A stretch of 64,000 nucleotides of DNA from Arthrobacter sp. SLBN-122 (GCF_006715165.1 NZ_VFMS01000001.1:2480001-2544000), one strand, 5' to 3'. Shown: positions 8,645 to 18,203, counted from the stretch's first letter. Made by a program: numbers and translations. The notes: generated from the letters alone by a model not told the origin.

Positions 8645-8889
8645 CACACAACGGTTCCCGCCCCCGCACAACGGGGGCGGGAAACCGCAGCAAGCTGGTC
8701 CGCTCGGGCGAGGACTTCGACATCATCATCGGCTTCCTTGCGTTCTGGGCACTGGTCCTCCTGGTGGCCACCGTGTGGATGGAAGTCACGGCCCAACCCG
8801 CCCTCGGCTGGGCCCTGGGCCTATTGGCAACACTGCTGGCGCTGTACGGAATGATTCGGCTGCGCCGAAAGCTTCCCGCCCGCAGATAG
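8641..8889 (+). CDS. Small two-helix membrane protein of sugar operon
   Basis: This 82-residue protein overlaps the preceding permease stop by 4 bp and starts with GTG. It has two hydrophobic helices (about residues 28-48 and 54-74) and a basic C terminus, RLRRKLPARR. I do not recognise a family. Its position inside the importer operon, before the regulator, suggests an accessory role in transporter assembly, but nothing in the sequence shows this. Confidence 0.65.
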   Translation: MTHNGSRPRTTGAGNRSKLVRSGEDFDIIIGFLAFWALVLLVATVWMEVTAQPALGWALGLLATLLALYGMIRLRRKLPARR

Positions 8890-9030
8890 GGCGGACGGCG
8901 GCGGCTCCACGCTGCTGTCATCTTTGCCCGGGTTATCACCGCCTGGCCGCAGAGTGGGAAGATTCATGGCCGGGGGTAAACGCAGGGCTATCCGGCCCTA
9001 CGCCGAAAAGGAGTTAAAGAGGGGGACACG

Positions 9031-10083
9031 GTGGCACGGACAACGGAAAGGTCCCAGCGGGGCGGCCATAACGGTGTCAGCATCGAGGACGTGGCGGCAG
9101 CCGCCGGAGTCTCAACAGCCACTGTCTCCCGTGCCGTCCGCGGACTGCCACGGGTCTCGCCGGCCACCCGGGAAAAGATCCTGGAGGTGGCCGGGAACCT
9201 GGGCTACGTCGCCTCCTCCTCCGCCTCCGGATTGGCCACGGGCCGGACCAAGACCATCGGCGTACTGGCTCCGTTCGTCAGCCGCTGGTTCTTCTCCAAA
9301 GCCATCGAGGGCGCTGACCGGGAGCTGCATGCCCGGCACTACAACCTCTCCCTCTTCAACCTCGGCGGTCACGGCAGCAACCGTGAACGGCTCTTCAGCA
9401 AGACCATGGTCTACAAGCAAATCGATGCCCTGCTGGTGTTGTGTATGGCGCTCAGCCACGAAGAGATCGAGCACCTGCAGAAGATTGACATCCCGCTGGT
9501 TGTTGTTGGCGGCCATGTTGAGGAATGCCCCTACATCGGGATCGACGATTACGCCGCCGCCTCCACCGCCGTCAGGCACCTGATCGACCTGGGCCACCGG
9601 GACATTGCCCTGCTGCATGGCGACGACGAGACCGACCTGAACTTCGACGTCCCCCGGGTGCGCATCCTGGCGTTCCAGGACGTAATGGCCGCAGCCGGGC
9701 TGCCCACCCGGCCGGAATGGGACGAGTGGGGGGACTTCACCGTGCGCAGCGGCCAGGAGGCCTTCCGCCGCCTGTGGTCCCGTCCCGGCCAAAAGCCCAC
9801 AGCAATCTTCTGCGCCTCGGACGAGATGGCCATGGGCGTCATCTTCGAGGCCAACCGCGTCGGCGTCAACGTGCCCGGCGAACTGTCAGTGGTGGGCATC
9901 GACAACCACGACTTCGCCGACGCCATGGGCCTGACCACAGTTGGGCAACGCCCCGACGAGCAGGCTGAGCTGGCCACCAAGATGCTGCTTGACGAACTGG
10001 ACGGTGAGACCGGAGCTGTCCATTCCACCGTCGCGCCCCATGAGCTGATCATCCGGCGCACCACCGCACCCCCAAAGAACTGA
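9031..10083 (+). CDS. LacI-family transcriptional regulator
   Basis: This 350-residue repressor has an N-terminal helix-turn-helix, VSIEDVAAAAGVSTATVSRAVRG (about 12-34), with the hinge-helix region after it. A periplasmic-binding-protein-like sugar sensor fills the rest (for example TIGVLAPFVSRWFFSKAIEGAD and GIDNHDFADAMGLTTV). The GTG start has a GAGGGGGA ribosome site 5-10 nt upstream. It ends the alpha-glucoside module, and the cre-like palindrome at 5300 is its likely operator. The inducer is expected to be the imported sugar. Confidence 0.9.
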   Translation: MARTTERSQRGGHNGVSIEDVAAAAGVSTATVSRAVRGLPRVSPATREKILEVAGNLGYVASSSASGLATGRTKTIGVLAPFVSRWFFSKAIEGADRELHARHYNLSLFNLGGHGSNRERLFSKTMVYKQIDALLVLCMALSHEEIEHLQKIDIPLVVVGGHVEECPYIGIDDYAAASTAVRHLIDLGHRDIALLHGDDETDLNFDVPRVRILAFQDVMAAAGLPTRPEWDEWGDFTVRSGQEAFRRLWSRPGQKPTAIFCASDEMAMGVIFEANRVGVNVPGELSVVGIDNHDFADAMGLTTVGQRPDEQAELATKMLLDELDGETGAVHSTVAPHELIIRRTTAPPKN

Positions 10084-10105
10084 AGCGCCAGGAACTGACG
10101 ACGGG

Positions 10106-10996
10106 TCAGGACGCGCGGGCCAGCTGCCGGATGGGGATCCAGCGGGAGGCGAGCCTGCGGTAGGCCGCCGCGGCCCCGGTCATGTCACCCTCCGCGAGGC
10201 ACTCGATGCCCAGCCGGATGTCCATGGGCGATTCGTCAGGGTAGACCTTGTCCGCCACGGCCCCGTAGTCCAGTTCCACCATGGAGTTCACGTGGAACTG
10301 CTCAAGCCATTCCGTCAGCTGCGCCAGGTCATCAAGCATGTCCAGGTCCGGGGCGGCGAGTGCCAGGTTGGCCACCGCGTAGCGGGCCCGCTCCAGGGCA
10401 TCGGTGATGGGTGCCCAGACCCGCACGGTGAGAATCCGTCCCGCGGCTTCAACCACATCCTTGCGGTCCGATTCCATGAACAGTGAGAACCAGCTGAATG
10501 GGATTCCCCAGGTGGATGCCCTGGTGTGCACCCGGATTGATCCGTCCCGGGCCTTCACTTGGTCAATCCGCTCCTGGTGCCGGTCACGCTGCTCCTCCGG
10601 GATCAGCAGCTCGGCCAGCGGGCCGTGGATTCCCTCCATCAGGGCGTTGGCCGCCAGCCCGGCGCGGAGGACCAACTGGCTGGGGCAGTAGAGGAGGACA
10701 GGCTCGGTGTCCGCGGCAGCACCGTCGTCGAACGTTCCGCCATCCGGGGCCGGCACGGTGGTGACGCGCACCAGGTCCGTGCGCCCCGTGGGGAAGGGGT
10801 CGCCACCGGAGCGGGTGATGCGCCCCAGCGAGGCCAGCAGCTCAGCGTTTTCGACGGCGGCACGCGACATGGCATGAGCCCCGGCTGCCTGGATGGCCGG
10901 GCGTTGTTCCTCCGGGAAGGCTTCCAGGGGTTCGTAGACGCGCAGGGTTGAGGAAAAAGGCAGGCCGGCCTGGCCCCGGTAGAGGTTTCCCGTCAT
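10106..10996 (-). CDS. Conserved actinobacterial protein of unknown function
   Basis: This 296-residue soluble protein has no signal peptide, membrane helix or catalytic motif I can name. Start chosen at 10996 because AAGGAG lies 6 nt upstream; longer in-frame extensions have none. Notable segments are LVRVTTVPAPDGGTFDDGAA, WGIPFSWFSLFMESD and an alpha-helical C-terminal half. It lies just downstream of exonuclease III on the same strand with a 34-bp gap, so the two may be co-transcribed. Function not assigned. Confidence 0.7.
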   Translation of the reverse strand: MTGNLYRGQAGLPFSSTLRVYEPLEAFPEEQRPAIQAAGAHAMSRAAVENAELLASLGRITRSGGDPFPTGRTDLVRVTTVPAPDGGTFDDGAAADTEPVLLYCPSQLVLRAGLAANALMEGIHGPLAELLIPEEQRDRHQERIDQVKARDGSIRVHTRASTWGIPFSWFSLFMESDRKDVVEAAGRILTVRVWAPITDALERARYAVANLALAAPDLDMLDDLAQLTEWLEQFHVNSMVELDYGAVADKVYPDESPMDIRLGIECLAEGDMTGAAAAYRRLASRWIPIRQLARAS

Positions 10997-11030
10997 GACG
11001 GTCTCCTTGAATGGGTCCAGGTTGCAGTCA

Positions 11031-11837
11031 TCAGTCCGCCAGTTCCACCAGCACGGGAGCGTGGTCTGAGGCGCCCTTGCCCTTGCGTTCCTCGCGGTCG
11101 ATCGAGGCGCCGGTGACGCGTGCGGCAAGGGCGGGGGAGGCCAGGATGAAGTCGATCCGCATGCCTTCCTTCTTGGGGAACCGCAGCTGTGTGTAGTCCC
11201 AGTACGTGTAGACGCCGGGGCCGGGGGTGTAGGGGCGCACAACATCGGTGTAGCCGGCTGCTTCGAAGGCGTGGAACGCCTCGCGCTCTGACGGGCTGAC
11301 GTGCGTGGCCCGGTTCCTGATGAACAGGTCGATGTCCCAGACGTCATCGTCGAAGGGGGCGATGTTCCAGTCGCCCATCAACGCCACCTGCGCCTGCGGG
11401 TTGTCCGTGACCAGCGACTGGGCGTGCGTCTTGAGGCTTTCCAGCCACTTGAGCTTGTACGGCATGTGCTCGTCGTCAAGGGACCGGCCGTTGGGGACGT
11501 AAAGGCTCCAAATGCGGATACCGCCGCAGGTGGCAGCCATGGCCCGGGCTTCCTGCACGGGATCCTTGCCCGCCTTGCCGAAGGAAGGCTGGTCCAGGAA
11601 CGTCCGCTCCACGTCCTCAAGGCCCACGCGGGAGGCGATGGCGACGCCGTTCCACTGGTTCACCCCGAAGTGGGCCACCTCGTAGCCCATCCGTTCAAAG
11701 AGCTCCCACGGGAAGTTGTCGTCCTTGCACTTGGTCTCCTGGATCGCCAGGACGTCGCAGTCGTTGCGCTGGAGCCAGGCTTCAACGCGGTCGGCGCGGG
11801 CACGGAGCGAATTCACATTCCAGGTAGCTATCTTCAC
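11031..11837 (-). CDS. xthA: Exodeoxyribonuclease III
   Basis: This 268-residue enzyme belongs to the endonuclease/exonuclease/phosphatase family and acts in base-excision repair at abasic sites and 3' blocked ends. The motifs are complete: ATWNVNS at the N terminus, AIQETK (metal-binding Glu), YVPNG, GDWNIAP (Asp and Asn), and terminal SDHAPV with the catalytic His. The GTG start at 11837 is preceded by AGGA and by TAAGTT 7 nt upstream, so either a leadered or a leaderless start is possible. A longer in-frame extension runs antisense into the divergent gene and is not credible. Confidence 0.93.
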   Translation of the reverse strand: MKIATWNVNSLRARADRVEAWLQRNDCDVLAIQETKCKDDNFPWELFERMGYEVAHFGVNQWNGVAIASRVGLEDVERTFLDQPSFGKAGKDPVQEARAMAATCGGIRIWSLYVPNGRSLDDEHMPYKLKWLESLKTHAQSLVTDNPQAQVALMGDWNIAPFDDDVWDIDLFIRNRATHVSPSEREAFHAFEAAGYTDVVRPYTPGPGVYTYWDYTQLRFPKKEGMRIDFILASPALAARVTGASIDREERKGKGASDHAPVLVELAD

Positions 11838-11997
11838 GGTTCCTAACTTACCTTGGCGGCCGCACGCCGGGTAAAGCCTGGGCGCGCCGGCACCCGCGAT
11901 CCGCCGCGGTTGGTTCCCGGCAGGAAGGGACGGGTATATTCGCAACAGAATGACCTGGATCACGCATCCGGCCACCATGCGAAGGAGCACCCCGCCG

Positions 11998-13158
11998 ATG
12001 ACCGAAGCCAAGGACAGCACAACGGACAGCGCGGCAGGGAACGGCGGCGCCGACGTACTTTTTGAATGCCGCGGCCGGCTGGGCGTGATCACCCTCAATC
12101 GGCCACGCGCCGTCAACGCACTCACCGCCGGCATGGTGGACCTGCTCCTGCGGCAGCTCACCGCGTGGGCAGGGGAGGACGACGTGGCTGCCGTCCTGGT
12201 GCAGGGCGCCGGGGAGCGGGGCCTGTGCGCGGGCGGAGACATCGTGGCCATCTACCAGGACATGCTGCACGGCGGAAACGGAACGGCTCATTTCTGGCAG
12301 ACCGAATACCGCGTGAACTCGTTGATTGCCCGCTACCCCAAGCCGTACGTGGCCCTCATGGACGGGCTGGTCCTGGGCGGCGGGGTGGGGATTTCGGCGC
12401 ACGGGAACGTCCGAGTGGTCACCGAGCGGACCAGGATGGGGATGCCGGAAACCACCATTGGCTTTGCGCCCGACGTCGGCGGGACCTTCCTCCTTGCACG
12501 TGCACCAGGCGAATCCGGAACCCATGCCGGCCTGACAGGAGCACACTTGGGAGCGGGGGATGCCTTGTTCCTGGGCCTTGCGGACCATTATGTCCCATCG
12601 GACGCGCTGCCCCGCCTCGTGGCTGCGCTGGAGCATGAAAGTCCGGACGCCGCCGTCGGCCGCTTTGCCGAACAGCCCCCGGCCTCGGTACTGGCCGGGC
12701 AGCGGGACTGGATCGATGCCTGCTACGCCTCCGACGACGCAGGGGAAATCGTCGCCCGGCTCCGGTCCTGGACCGGGCCGGGGCAGCAGGAAGCCCTTGA
12801 AGCCGCTGCCGCGATCGAAGCGAAGTCGCCTACCTCGGTCAAGGTCACCCTGGCGTCCCTGCGCCGCGCCGCGGCCATGACCCTGGACGAAACCCTGGCC
12901 CAGGAGTACCGGGCGGGCATCCGCTTCCTTGCCGGCCCTGATTTCCGTGAAGGAATCCGCGCCCAAGTGGTGGACAAGGACAGGAACCCGCAATGGAGAC
13001 CCGGCACGCTGGCAGAGGTGCTTCCCCGCCACGTGGACAGGTTCTTTGAGCCCCTGGACGGCGGGGAACTGGATTTGCATCCACAGACTGGACCGCACTC
13101 CCTGCCTGAACTGGACTCGCGGCCTGACGTGCAGGTAAAGGAGGCCGGCCATGCCTGA
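11998..13158 (+). CDS. 3-hydroxyisobutyryl-CoA hydrolase
   Basis: This 386-residue crotonase-fold thioesterase of valine catabolism releases 3-hydroxyisobutyrate from its CoA ester. The oxyanion-hole block GLCAGGDIVAIYQD, the YVALMDGLVLGGGVGIS segment and PETTIGFAPDVGGTF are the HIBYL-CoA hydrolase pattern, and the length matches (about 350-390) rather than the 260 of enoyl-CoA hydratases. The ATG at 11998 has GAAGGAG 10 nt upstream. The next gene, a 3-hydroxyisobutyrate dehydrogenase, overlaps it by 8 bp and takes its product, which supports the assignment. Confidence 0.88.
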   Translation: MTEAKDSTTDSAAGNGGADVLFECRGRLGVITLNRPRAVNALTAGMVDLLLRQLTAWAGEDDVAAVLVQGAGERGLCAGGDIVAIYQDMLHGGNGTAHFWQTEYRVNSLIARYPKPYVALMDGLVLGGGVGISAHGNVRVVTERTRMGMPETTIGFAPDVGGTFLLARAPGESGTHAGLTGAHLGAGDALFLGLADHYVPSDALPRLVAALEHESPDAAVGRFAEQPPASVLAGQRDWIDACYASDDAGEIVARLRSWTGPGQQEALEAAAAIEAKSPTSVKVTLASLRRAAAMTLDETLAQEYRAGIRFLAGPDFREGIRAQVVDKDRNPQWRPGTLAEVLPRHVDRFFEPLDGGELDLHPQTGPHSLPELDSRPDVQVKEAGHA

Positions 13159-14188
13159 AAAGAGCAGTGTAGCCTTCCTGGGCCTTGGACACATGGGCGG
13201 TCCCATGGCCCTGAACCTGGTCCGCGCCGGTTACCGGGTGGCTGGCTTTGATGTGGTGCCCGAAGCCCTCCAAGCGGCCCGCGCCCTGGGTATTCCGGTG
13301 GCAGGGAACGCCCTGGATGCGGTTGACGGTGCCGACGTGGTCCTCACCATGTTTCCCAGCGGCCGCCACGTCCTGGATGCCTACCTGGGCGGCCCTGACG
13401 GACCCGGGCTGCTGGGTGCGGCGTCCCTTGGAACGATGTTCCTTGACTGCTCCACCATCAATGTGGACGAGGCCCGGGAGGCCGCCCGGCTGGCCATTGA
13501 GGCCGGCCACCGTTCGATTGATGCCCCCGTTTCCGGCGGCGTGGTGGGGGCTGAGGCGGGCACGTTGACGTTCATGGCCGGCGGCGAAGGGGCTGATTTT
13601 GAGGCTGTGTTGCCGCTCCTGGAGGTCATGGGCAAGCGGGTGGTGCATTGCGGCGGACATGGAGCCGGCCAGGCTGCCAAGATCTGCAACAACCTCATCC
13701 TGGGCGTCTCCATGATCGCGGTCAGCGAGGCTTTCGTGCTCGGTGAAGAGCTGGGCCTGACCCACCAGGCCCTGTTCGACGTCGCATCCGCCGCCTCCGG
13801 CCAGTGCTGGGCGCTGACCACCAACTGCCCGGTCCCCGGACCGGTTCCCACCAGCCCTGCCAACAGGGACTACCAGCCAGGCTTCGCCGCAGCGCTCATG
13901 GCCAAGGACCTTAATCTCGCCGTCAACGCCCTGGACAGCACGGGGGTGGCGGGAGAGATGGGAGCGCTGGCCGCCCGCATCTACGGTAGGTTTGCCGCGG
14001 AAGGCGGGGCCGGCCGCGACTTCTCGGCCATCATCACGGACATCCGCGATTCATCCAGGCGCCATGCCCCTGGACAGCATGGCCCGGGGCAGCACGACGG
14101 CGGGGACCCGGTGGGGGAGCGCGCCGGCACCCAGTTGCCGGACCGGCGCCGCACTACAACAGCACACGACGACGGGAGCCCCGAATGA
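13151..14188 (+). CDS. mmsB: 3-hydroxyisobutyrate dehydrogenase
   Basis: This 345-residue NAD-dependent enzyme oxidises 3-hydroxyisobutyrate to methylmalonate semialdehyde. The Rossmann motif [12 protein letters not shown] lies at the N terminus, the substrate signature [16 protein letters not shown] near 125, and the catalytic Lys in [12 protein letters not shown] near 177. It overlaps its neighbours on both sides. The C terminus is odd: after [10 protein letters not shown], where family members normally end, about 45 low-complexity residues rich in His, Gly, Arg and Asp follow. This could be stop-codon loss or a frameshift near 14050; the catalytic core is intact. Confidence 0.9.
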   Translation: MPEKSSVAFLGLGHMGGPMALNLVRAGYRVAGFDVVPEALQAARALGIPVAGNALDAVDGADVVLTMFPSGRHVLDAYLGGPDGPGLLGAASLGTMFLDCSTINVDEAREAARLAIEAGHRSIDAPVSGGVVGAEAGTLTFMAGGEGADFEAVLPLLEVMGKRVVHCGGHGAGQAAKICNNLILGVSMIAVSEAFVLGEELGLTHQALFDVASAASGQCWALTTNCPVPGPVPTSPANRDYQPGFAAALMAKDLNLAVNALDSTGVAGEMGALAARIYGRFAAEGGAGRDFSAIITDIRDSSRRHAPGQHGPGQHDGGDPVGERAGTQLPDRRRTTTAHDDGSPE

Positions 14189-14961
14189 CGGAGTACGCCA
14201 ATATTCTGGTGGAGCAGCAGGGGAGGGTGGGGCTGGTGACCCTCAACAGGCCCTCTGCATTAAATGCGCTGAACAAGGCCACCATGGAGGAGTTTGTCGC
14301 GGCCGTGACCGCCATGGATTCCGATCCTGGAATCGGGGCCGTGGTGATCACCGGCTCCGGCAAGGCCTTCGCAGCGGGAGCCGACATCAAGGAGATGGCG
14401 GACCAGGGCTACATGGACATGTACACGGCGGACTGGTTCCGGGGCTGGGAGGACTTCACGCGGCTGCGCATTCCCACCATCGCGGCGGTGTCCGGGTTTG
14501 CCCTGGGCGGCGGCTGCGAACTGGCCATGATGTGCGACCTCATCATCGCTGGAGACAACGCCAAATTCGGGCAGCCGGAGATTAACCTTGGCGTGCTTCC
14601 CGGCATGGGCGGCTCGCAGCGGCTCACCCGTGCAATAGGCAAGGCAAAGGCGATGGATCTGATCCTGACCGGCAGGTTCATCGGCGCGGAGGAAGCGGAC
14701 CGGTGCGGCCTGGTGTCCCGGGTTGTGCCGGCCGAGGACGTGATGAGTGAGGCCATCAAGGCCGCAGAAGTGATCGCGTCCAAGTCCAAACCGGTCACCA
14801 TGGCGGCGAAAGAGGCGGTCAACGCCGCCTTCGAAACCGGGCTGGCCCAGGGGGTGGTGTTCGAACGGCGGCTGTTCCACTCCCTGTTCGCCTCCGAGGA
14901 CCAGAAGGAAGGCATGGCGGCGTTCACGGGAAAGCGCCAACCGGAATTCAAGCACCGGTAA
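14185..14961 (+). CDS. Enoyl-CoA hydratase
   Basis: This 258-residue crotonase-family enzyme hydrates trans-2-enoyl-Co[14 protein letters not shown] and [18 protein letters not shown] form the oxyanion hole with the first catalytic Glu region, and [24 protein letters not shown] carries the second Glu. Its ATG overlaps the dehydrogenase stop (ATGA). With the two upstream genes it makes a compact branched-chain acyl-CoA catabolic operon: hydration, CoA release and oxidation. Chain-length preference cannot be read from the sequence. Confidence 0.9.
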   Translation: MTEYANILVEQQGRVGLVTLNRPSALNALNKATMEEFVAAVTAMDSDPGIGAVVITGSGKAFAAGADIKEMADQGYMDMYTADWFRGWEDFTRLRIPTIAAVSGFALGGGCELAMMCDLIIAGDNAKFGQPEINLGVLPGMGGSQRLTRAIGKAKAMDLILTGRFIGAEEADRCGLVSRVVPAEDVMSEAIKAAEVIASKSKPVTMAAKEAVNAAFETGLAQGVVFERRLFHSLFASEDQKEGMAAFTGKRQPEFKHR

Positions 14962-15102
14962 CCCCGGTGCCGTTGCCGGTGCGCTGTCCGGCCGGCTGCC
15001 CGGTCGGCCGAATGCACCCGCACGGCACGCCGCCGACGGCCCGTAAGGTAGAGAAGACGGGCCGCTGCGCGGCCAAGGCATGCAGGCGGATGGGATGGGC
15101 GT

Positions 15103-15780
15103 ATGTGGACAATCATGACCGGTGCAGCCAGCCCCACAGAGGGACTCACTGGAATCGTCGGCTTCGCGGCGAGGGCCATCGACACCCTCGGTGAGTGGGG
15201 CGTTGGCGGGTTTACACTTGCCGAAACGGTGGTGCCTCCCATCCCCAGCGAGGTGATCCTCCCCTTGGCGGGCTACCTCGCCAAACAGGGCTCCCTGAAC
15301 CTCATCCTCGTCTTCGCCACCAGCACCCTCGGCGCATACCTGGGCGCGCTGCTGCTCTATTGGCTCGGCGCCAAACTGGGGCTCGAACGGTCCATCCGGT
15401 GGTTGTCCAAACTGCCCTTGGTTGACCGCGAAGACTTCGAGCACGCGGCAGGCTGGTTCCGCCGCCACGGCAGGTCATCCATCTTCTTTGGCCGCCTGTT
15501 GCCCGGCGTCCGCAGCCTCATTTCGCTGCCCGCCGGGGCGGCGGCCATGCCGCTGGCCACCTTCAGCCTCTTCACGCTTGCCGGGAGCGGGCTGTGGAAT
15601 GGCGCCCTCATCGGCCTCGGCTACCTCCTGGGCACCCAGTACCGGCTCATCGAGGAGTACTCCCGCTTCCTGAACTACGCCGTCTACGCCGCACTGGCCG
15701 TTGCCGTGGTGTTGCTCGTCATCCGCCGGACCAGGCGGGCTAAGCAGGCCAAGGCTGACCGGGCCGGCGCCAGCCGCTGA
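15103..15780 (+). CDS. DedA-family membrane protein
   Basis: This 225-residue integral membrane protein has the DedA/VTT signature: ETVVPPIPSEVILPLAGYLA, the re-entrant GAYLGALLLYWLGAKLG, and FFGRLLPGVRSLISLPAGAAAMPL with the conserved Gly-Arg. Members act as lipid carriers or scramblases for undecaprenyl phosphate or phospholipids. The start at 15103 or an in-frame ATG at 15115 are both possible; neither has a strong ribosome site. It stands alone, with 140 bp upstream in which I see no gene. Confidence 0.88.
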   Translation: MWTIMTGAASPTEGLTGIVGFAARAIDTLGEWGVGGFTLAETVVPPIPSEVILPLAGYLAKQGSLNLILVFATSTLGAYLGALLLYWLGAKLGLERSIRWLSKLPLVDREDFEHAAGWFRRHGRSSIFFGRLLPGVRSLISLPAGAAAMPLATFSLFTLAGSGLWNGALIGLGYLLGTQYRLIEEYSRFLNYAVYAALAVAVVLLVIRRTRRAKQAKADRAGASR

Positions 15781-15935
15781 CTACCAGCCACCCAGTCCCT
15801 GCCACAGCAAGCTTCCCGCGCTGGAAACCGGGCCGCCGGAACCTTGTCCCGGAGCGTGCCTCCCGATACCATCGCACTGGTAAGCATACTTAGTGTTTTT
15901 GTTGGCGCCCCCAAGGAGCGCGGGACGGAGGCGGC

Positions 15936-16910
15936 ATGCGGGTCAAGAAAGCAGTCGTGGTCATCACCGGAGCGTCAAGTGGCATCGGCCGTGCCGCGGC
16001 GCTCGAATTCGCGAACAAAAGTGCCCGCCTGGTCCTTGCCGCCCGCAGCGCCGGTGCGCTGGAAAGCCTGGTGCACGAGGTGCGGAAGCGGGGAGGAAAG
16101 GCCGTCGCGGTCCCCACGGATGTGACGGACGCCGAAAACATGGACGCCCTGGCGGCCCGTGCAGTGGAGGAGTTCGGGCACCTCGACGTATGGGTGAACA
16201 ACGCCGCCATCGGCCTCTTCGGCCGGATCACTGACGTTCCCCTGGCGGACCTTCGGCGCGTCCTGGACGTAAACATCGGTGGATACGTCAACGGAGCACG
16301 GGCCGCCCTGCCGCGGTTCCGGGCCCAGGGTTCCGGAGTCCTGATCAACGTCGGATCCATTGTGGGTGAGGTCTCCCAGCCCTACACCGCGGCCTACTCC
16401 ATGTCCAAGGCTGCGGTCCGTGCCCTCAGCGTGAGCATCCGTTCCGAGCTGCAGCTGGACGGCATCCGGAAGGTGAAGGTCTGCACCGTTTTGCCGGCGG
16501 CCATTGACACTCCTTTCTTTCAGCACGCCGCCAATTACACGGGACGAAAAGTGGTGGCCATGCCGCCGGTCTACACCCCGGAACGGGTGGCCCGAACCAT
16601 CGTCAGCCTTGCAGCCAAACCACGCCGCGAAGCCGTGGTGGGTCCTGCCGGCCGGCTGCTGGTCCTTCAGCACAAGGTCACGCCGGCAAAAGTGGAGGCG
16701 GCCATGGCGGTGCAGGTGGAGAAAACCCACTTGTCGCGGAAGAAGCCTGCCGCGGCCTCGACGGGAACCCTCTATGAGCCATCGGGCCATACGCGCAAAG
16801 CCGCGGTCAGCGGTGGCTGGAACGGCGGACGGCGGACGGGGCGGCGCAGGATGGTTGCTGCCACGGCGGCGGCCGGGGCTGCCGCCGTGCTGTGGAAGCG
16901 CAGCCGCTGA
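15936..16910 (+). CDS. Short-chain dehydrogenase/reductase
   Basis: This 324-residue SDR has cofactor motif TGASSGIG near residue 10, NNAAIG near 90, a catalytic Ser in GSIVGEV and YTAAYSMSKAAVRAL with the Tyr-Lys pair. Residues after about 250 form a longer C-terminal extension ending in a hydrophobic AATAAAGAAAVLWKRSR tail that could anchor it to the membrane. That layout is common in actinobacterial SDRs of unknown substrate. The start has GGAGGC about 6 nt upstream. It converges on the MerR gene with a 25-bp gap. Substrate unknown. Confidence 0.85.
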   Translation: MRVKKAVVVITGASSGIGRAAALEFANKSARLVLAARSAGALESLVHEVRKRGGKAVAVPTDVTDAENMDALAARAVEEFGHLDVWVNNAAIGLFGRITDVPLADLRRVLDVNIGGYVNGARAALPRFRAQGSGVLINVGSIVGEVSQPYTAAYSMSKAAVRALSVSIRSELQLDGIRKVKVCTVLPAAIDTPFFQHAANYTGRKVVAMPPVYTPERVARTIVSLAAKPRREAVVGPAGRLLVLQHKVTPAKVEAAMAVQVEKTHLSRKKPAAASTGTLYEPSGHTRKAAVSGGWNGGRRTGRRRMVAATAAAGAAAVLWKRSR

Positions 16911-16935
16911 CACTGACGCCGCCGCAGCCTCCGCC

Positions 16936-17721
16936 CTAGAGGGACTTCTCCACGAAACTGCGAAGCGCAGCCCGGACGAAGCCAGCCCCTTCCACTCCGC
17001 CGTAATTGGCGGCGAAGCGGGGGTCGTCCACGTACATGTCGGCCAGCCCCAGCACATATGCCTTGGTGCTGCCGGAGTGGTCGGCTGCGGGAGTACCGGG
17101 AATGGACTTCAGCCACTCGACGTGCCGGGCTGCCAGCTCGCGGGCTTCCGGACCGTCCGCAGCAACTCCGGAGCGGGCTGCAGCCTGCCAGTCCCGGCCA
17201 AGAGCCTCCACCCTGGACTTCCATTCCCGCTTTTCGTCCGCCGGCATGCCGCGCCACCACGCGTCGGATGTTGCGTAGGCGTCCTTGCCCCACCGTTGCT
17301 CCACCTCCTCCTTGTACTGGGTGTGGTCGAAGCCCTCGAACATGTCCTCTGCCATCAGTTGGCCTCCTGCCCTTACTGTTTCGATTGTTTGCCGCACCGA
17401 CCGGATTTGCCGTGCCAGCCGCTGCTGCTCCTGGCCAAGCCACTCGAGATGGCGGGTGAGCGCGGTGACCGGATCGGCCTGGCGGTGGAAGACGTCCGCG
17501 ATGGCCGGCAGGCCCAGCCCCAGCTCCCGCAGCAAGAGAATGCGCTGGAGCTGAAGGAGGGCGGCGCCGTCGTAATAGCGGTAACCGTTGTTGCCCACCC
17601 GGCTGGGCTTCAGCAACCCGATGTCGTCATAGTGGCGCAGCGTGCGGCTGGTGGTGCCGGCAATCCTGGCGACGTCCTGGATGGACCAGTCCCTTCCGCC
17701 CGTTGCGGGGATTTCTTCCAT
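16936..17721 (-). CDS. MerR-family regulator with TipAS domain
   Basis: This 261-residue protein has a MerR helix-turn-helix (WSIQDVARIAGTTSRTLRHYDDIGLL, about 12-37), a coiled coil (about 85-115), and a C-terminal TipAS-like ligand domain with WWRGMPADEKREW and HVEWLKSI. TipA proteins bind thiopeptide or other drugs and activate their own promoter. The gene has the hallmark promoter directly upstream, with a 19-bp spacer carrying a perfect dyad, and the start codon sits where transcription should begin, so the message is probably leaderless. Ligand unknown. Confidence 0.9.
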   Translation of the reverse strand: MEEIPATGGRDWSIQDVARIAGTTSRTLRHYDDIGLLKPSRVGNNGYRYYDGAALLQLQRILLLRELGLGLPAIADVFHRQADPVTALTRHLEWLGQEQQRLARQIRSVRQTIETVRAGGQLMAEDMFEGFDHTQYKEEVEQRWGKDAYATSDAWWRGMPADEKREWKSRVEALGRDWQAAARSGVAADGPEARELAARHVEWLKSIPGTPAADHSGSTKAYVLGLADMYVDDPRFAANYGGVEGAGFVRAALRSFVEKSL

Positions 17722-17727
17722 GCTCCG

Positions 17728-17758
17728 AGCCTAGGGTTTGACGTTGCGTCAAGGTCAA
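17728..17758 (-). promoter_or_regulatory. MerR-type promoter with 19-bp spacer and dyad
   Basis: On the minus strand the -35 is TTGACC (17758-17753), the -10 is TAGGCT (17733-17728), and the spacer is 19 bp. The spacer contains the perfect dyad TTGACG-CAA-CGTCAA (17752-17738). An over-long spacer with a centred operator is the mark of MerR activation by DNA twisting. The -10 ends 6 nt before the ATG. Confidence 0.88.
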
Positions 17759-17789
17759 GGCCAAAGTCGTGGTTAAGGGAGCCGGGCTG

Positions 17790-18125
17790 TCAGCGCGCCT
17801 GAGGCCTGCGCGGAGAGCGCCGCCGGGCCTGGGCCACCAGCCTCGTGAAAGCGAAGACGAAGACAGCCTCGAACACCAGCATGAGCCCGGTCAGCAGCCA
17901 CTGCTGCCGGCTGATGAAGACGATGCATCCGGTCAGGGCCAATATGGTTCCCAGCGCCAGCGCGTAAACCGCAAAACCGACGGCCACCTTGGCGCTGCGT
18001 ACCCCAGTGCGGAAGCCAAAACCGTGCGGCTCCCCACCGGGTTGGCCCGGCACACGGTCCGGCGCCGCGGGTCCAAGGGCGTCAAACTCGTCCCAAGGAT
18101 CCCTGTCCTGGTCCTGTCCGGTCAT
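17790..18125 (-). CDS. Small two-helix membrane protein, unknown
   Basis: This 111-residue protein has a polar, acidic N terminus, DQDRDPWDEFDALGP, followed by two hydrophobic helices (about 45-68 and 74-95) and an Arg-rich tail. I recognise no family. A GATAAT box lies 6 nt upstream of the ATG, so transcription may be leaderless. It is followed by the MerR gene on the same strand but separated by that gene's own promoter. Confidence 0.65.
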   Translation of the reverse strand: MTGQDQDRDPWDEFDALGPAAPDRVPGQPGGEPHGFGFRTGVRSAKVAVGFAVYALALGTILALTGCIVFISRQQWLLTGLMLVFEAVFVFAFTRLVAQARRRSPRRPQAR

Positions 18126-18203
18126 GGATCAATTATCCCAAAGAGAAAACCGAGGTGCGCTGAACCACAAAATCAGCGGCACCCAAATCAGCAGCCCACA
18201 AAA

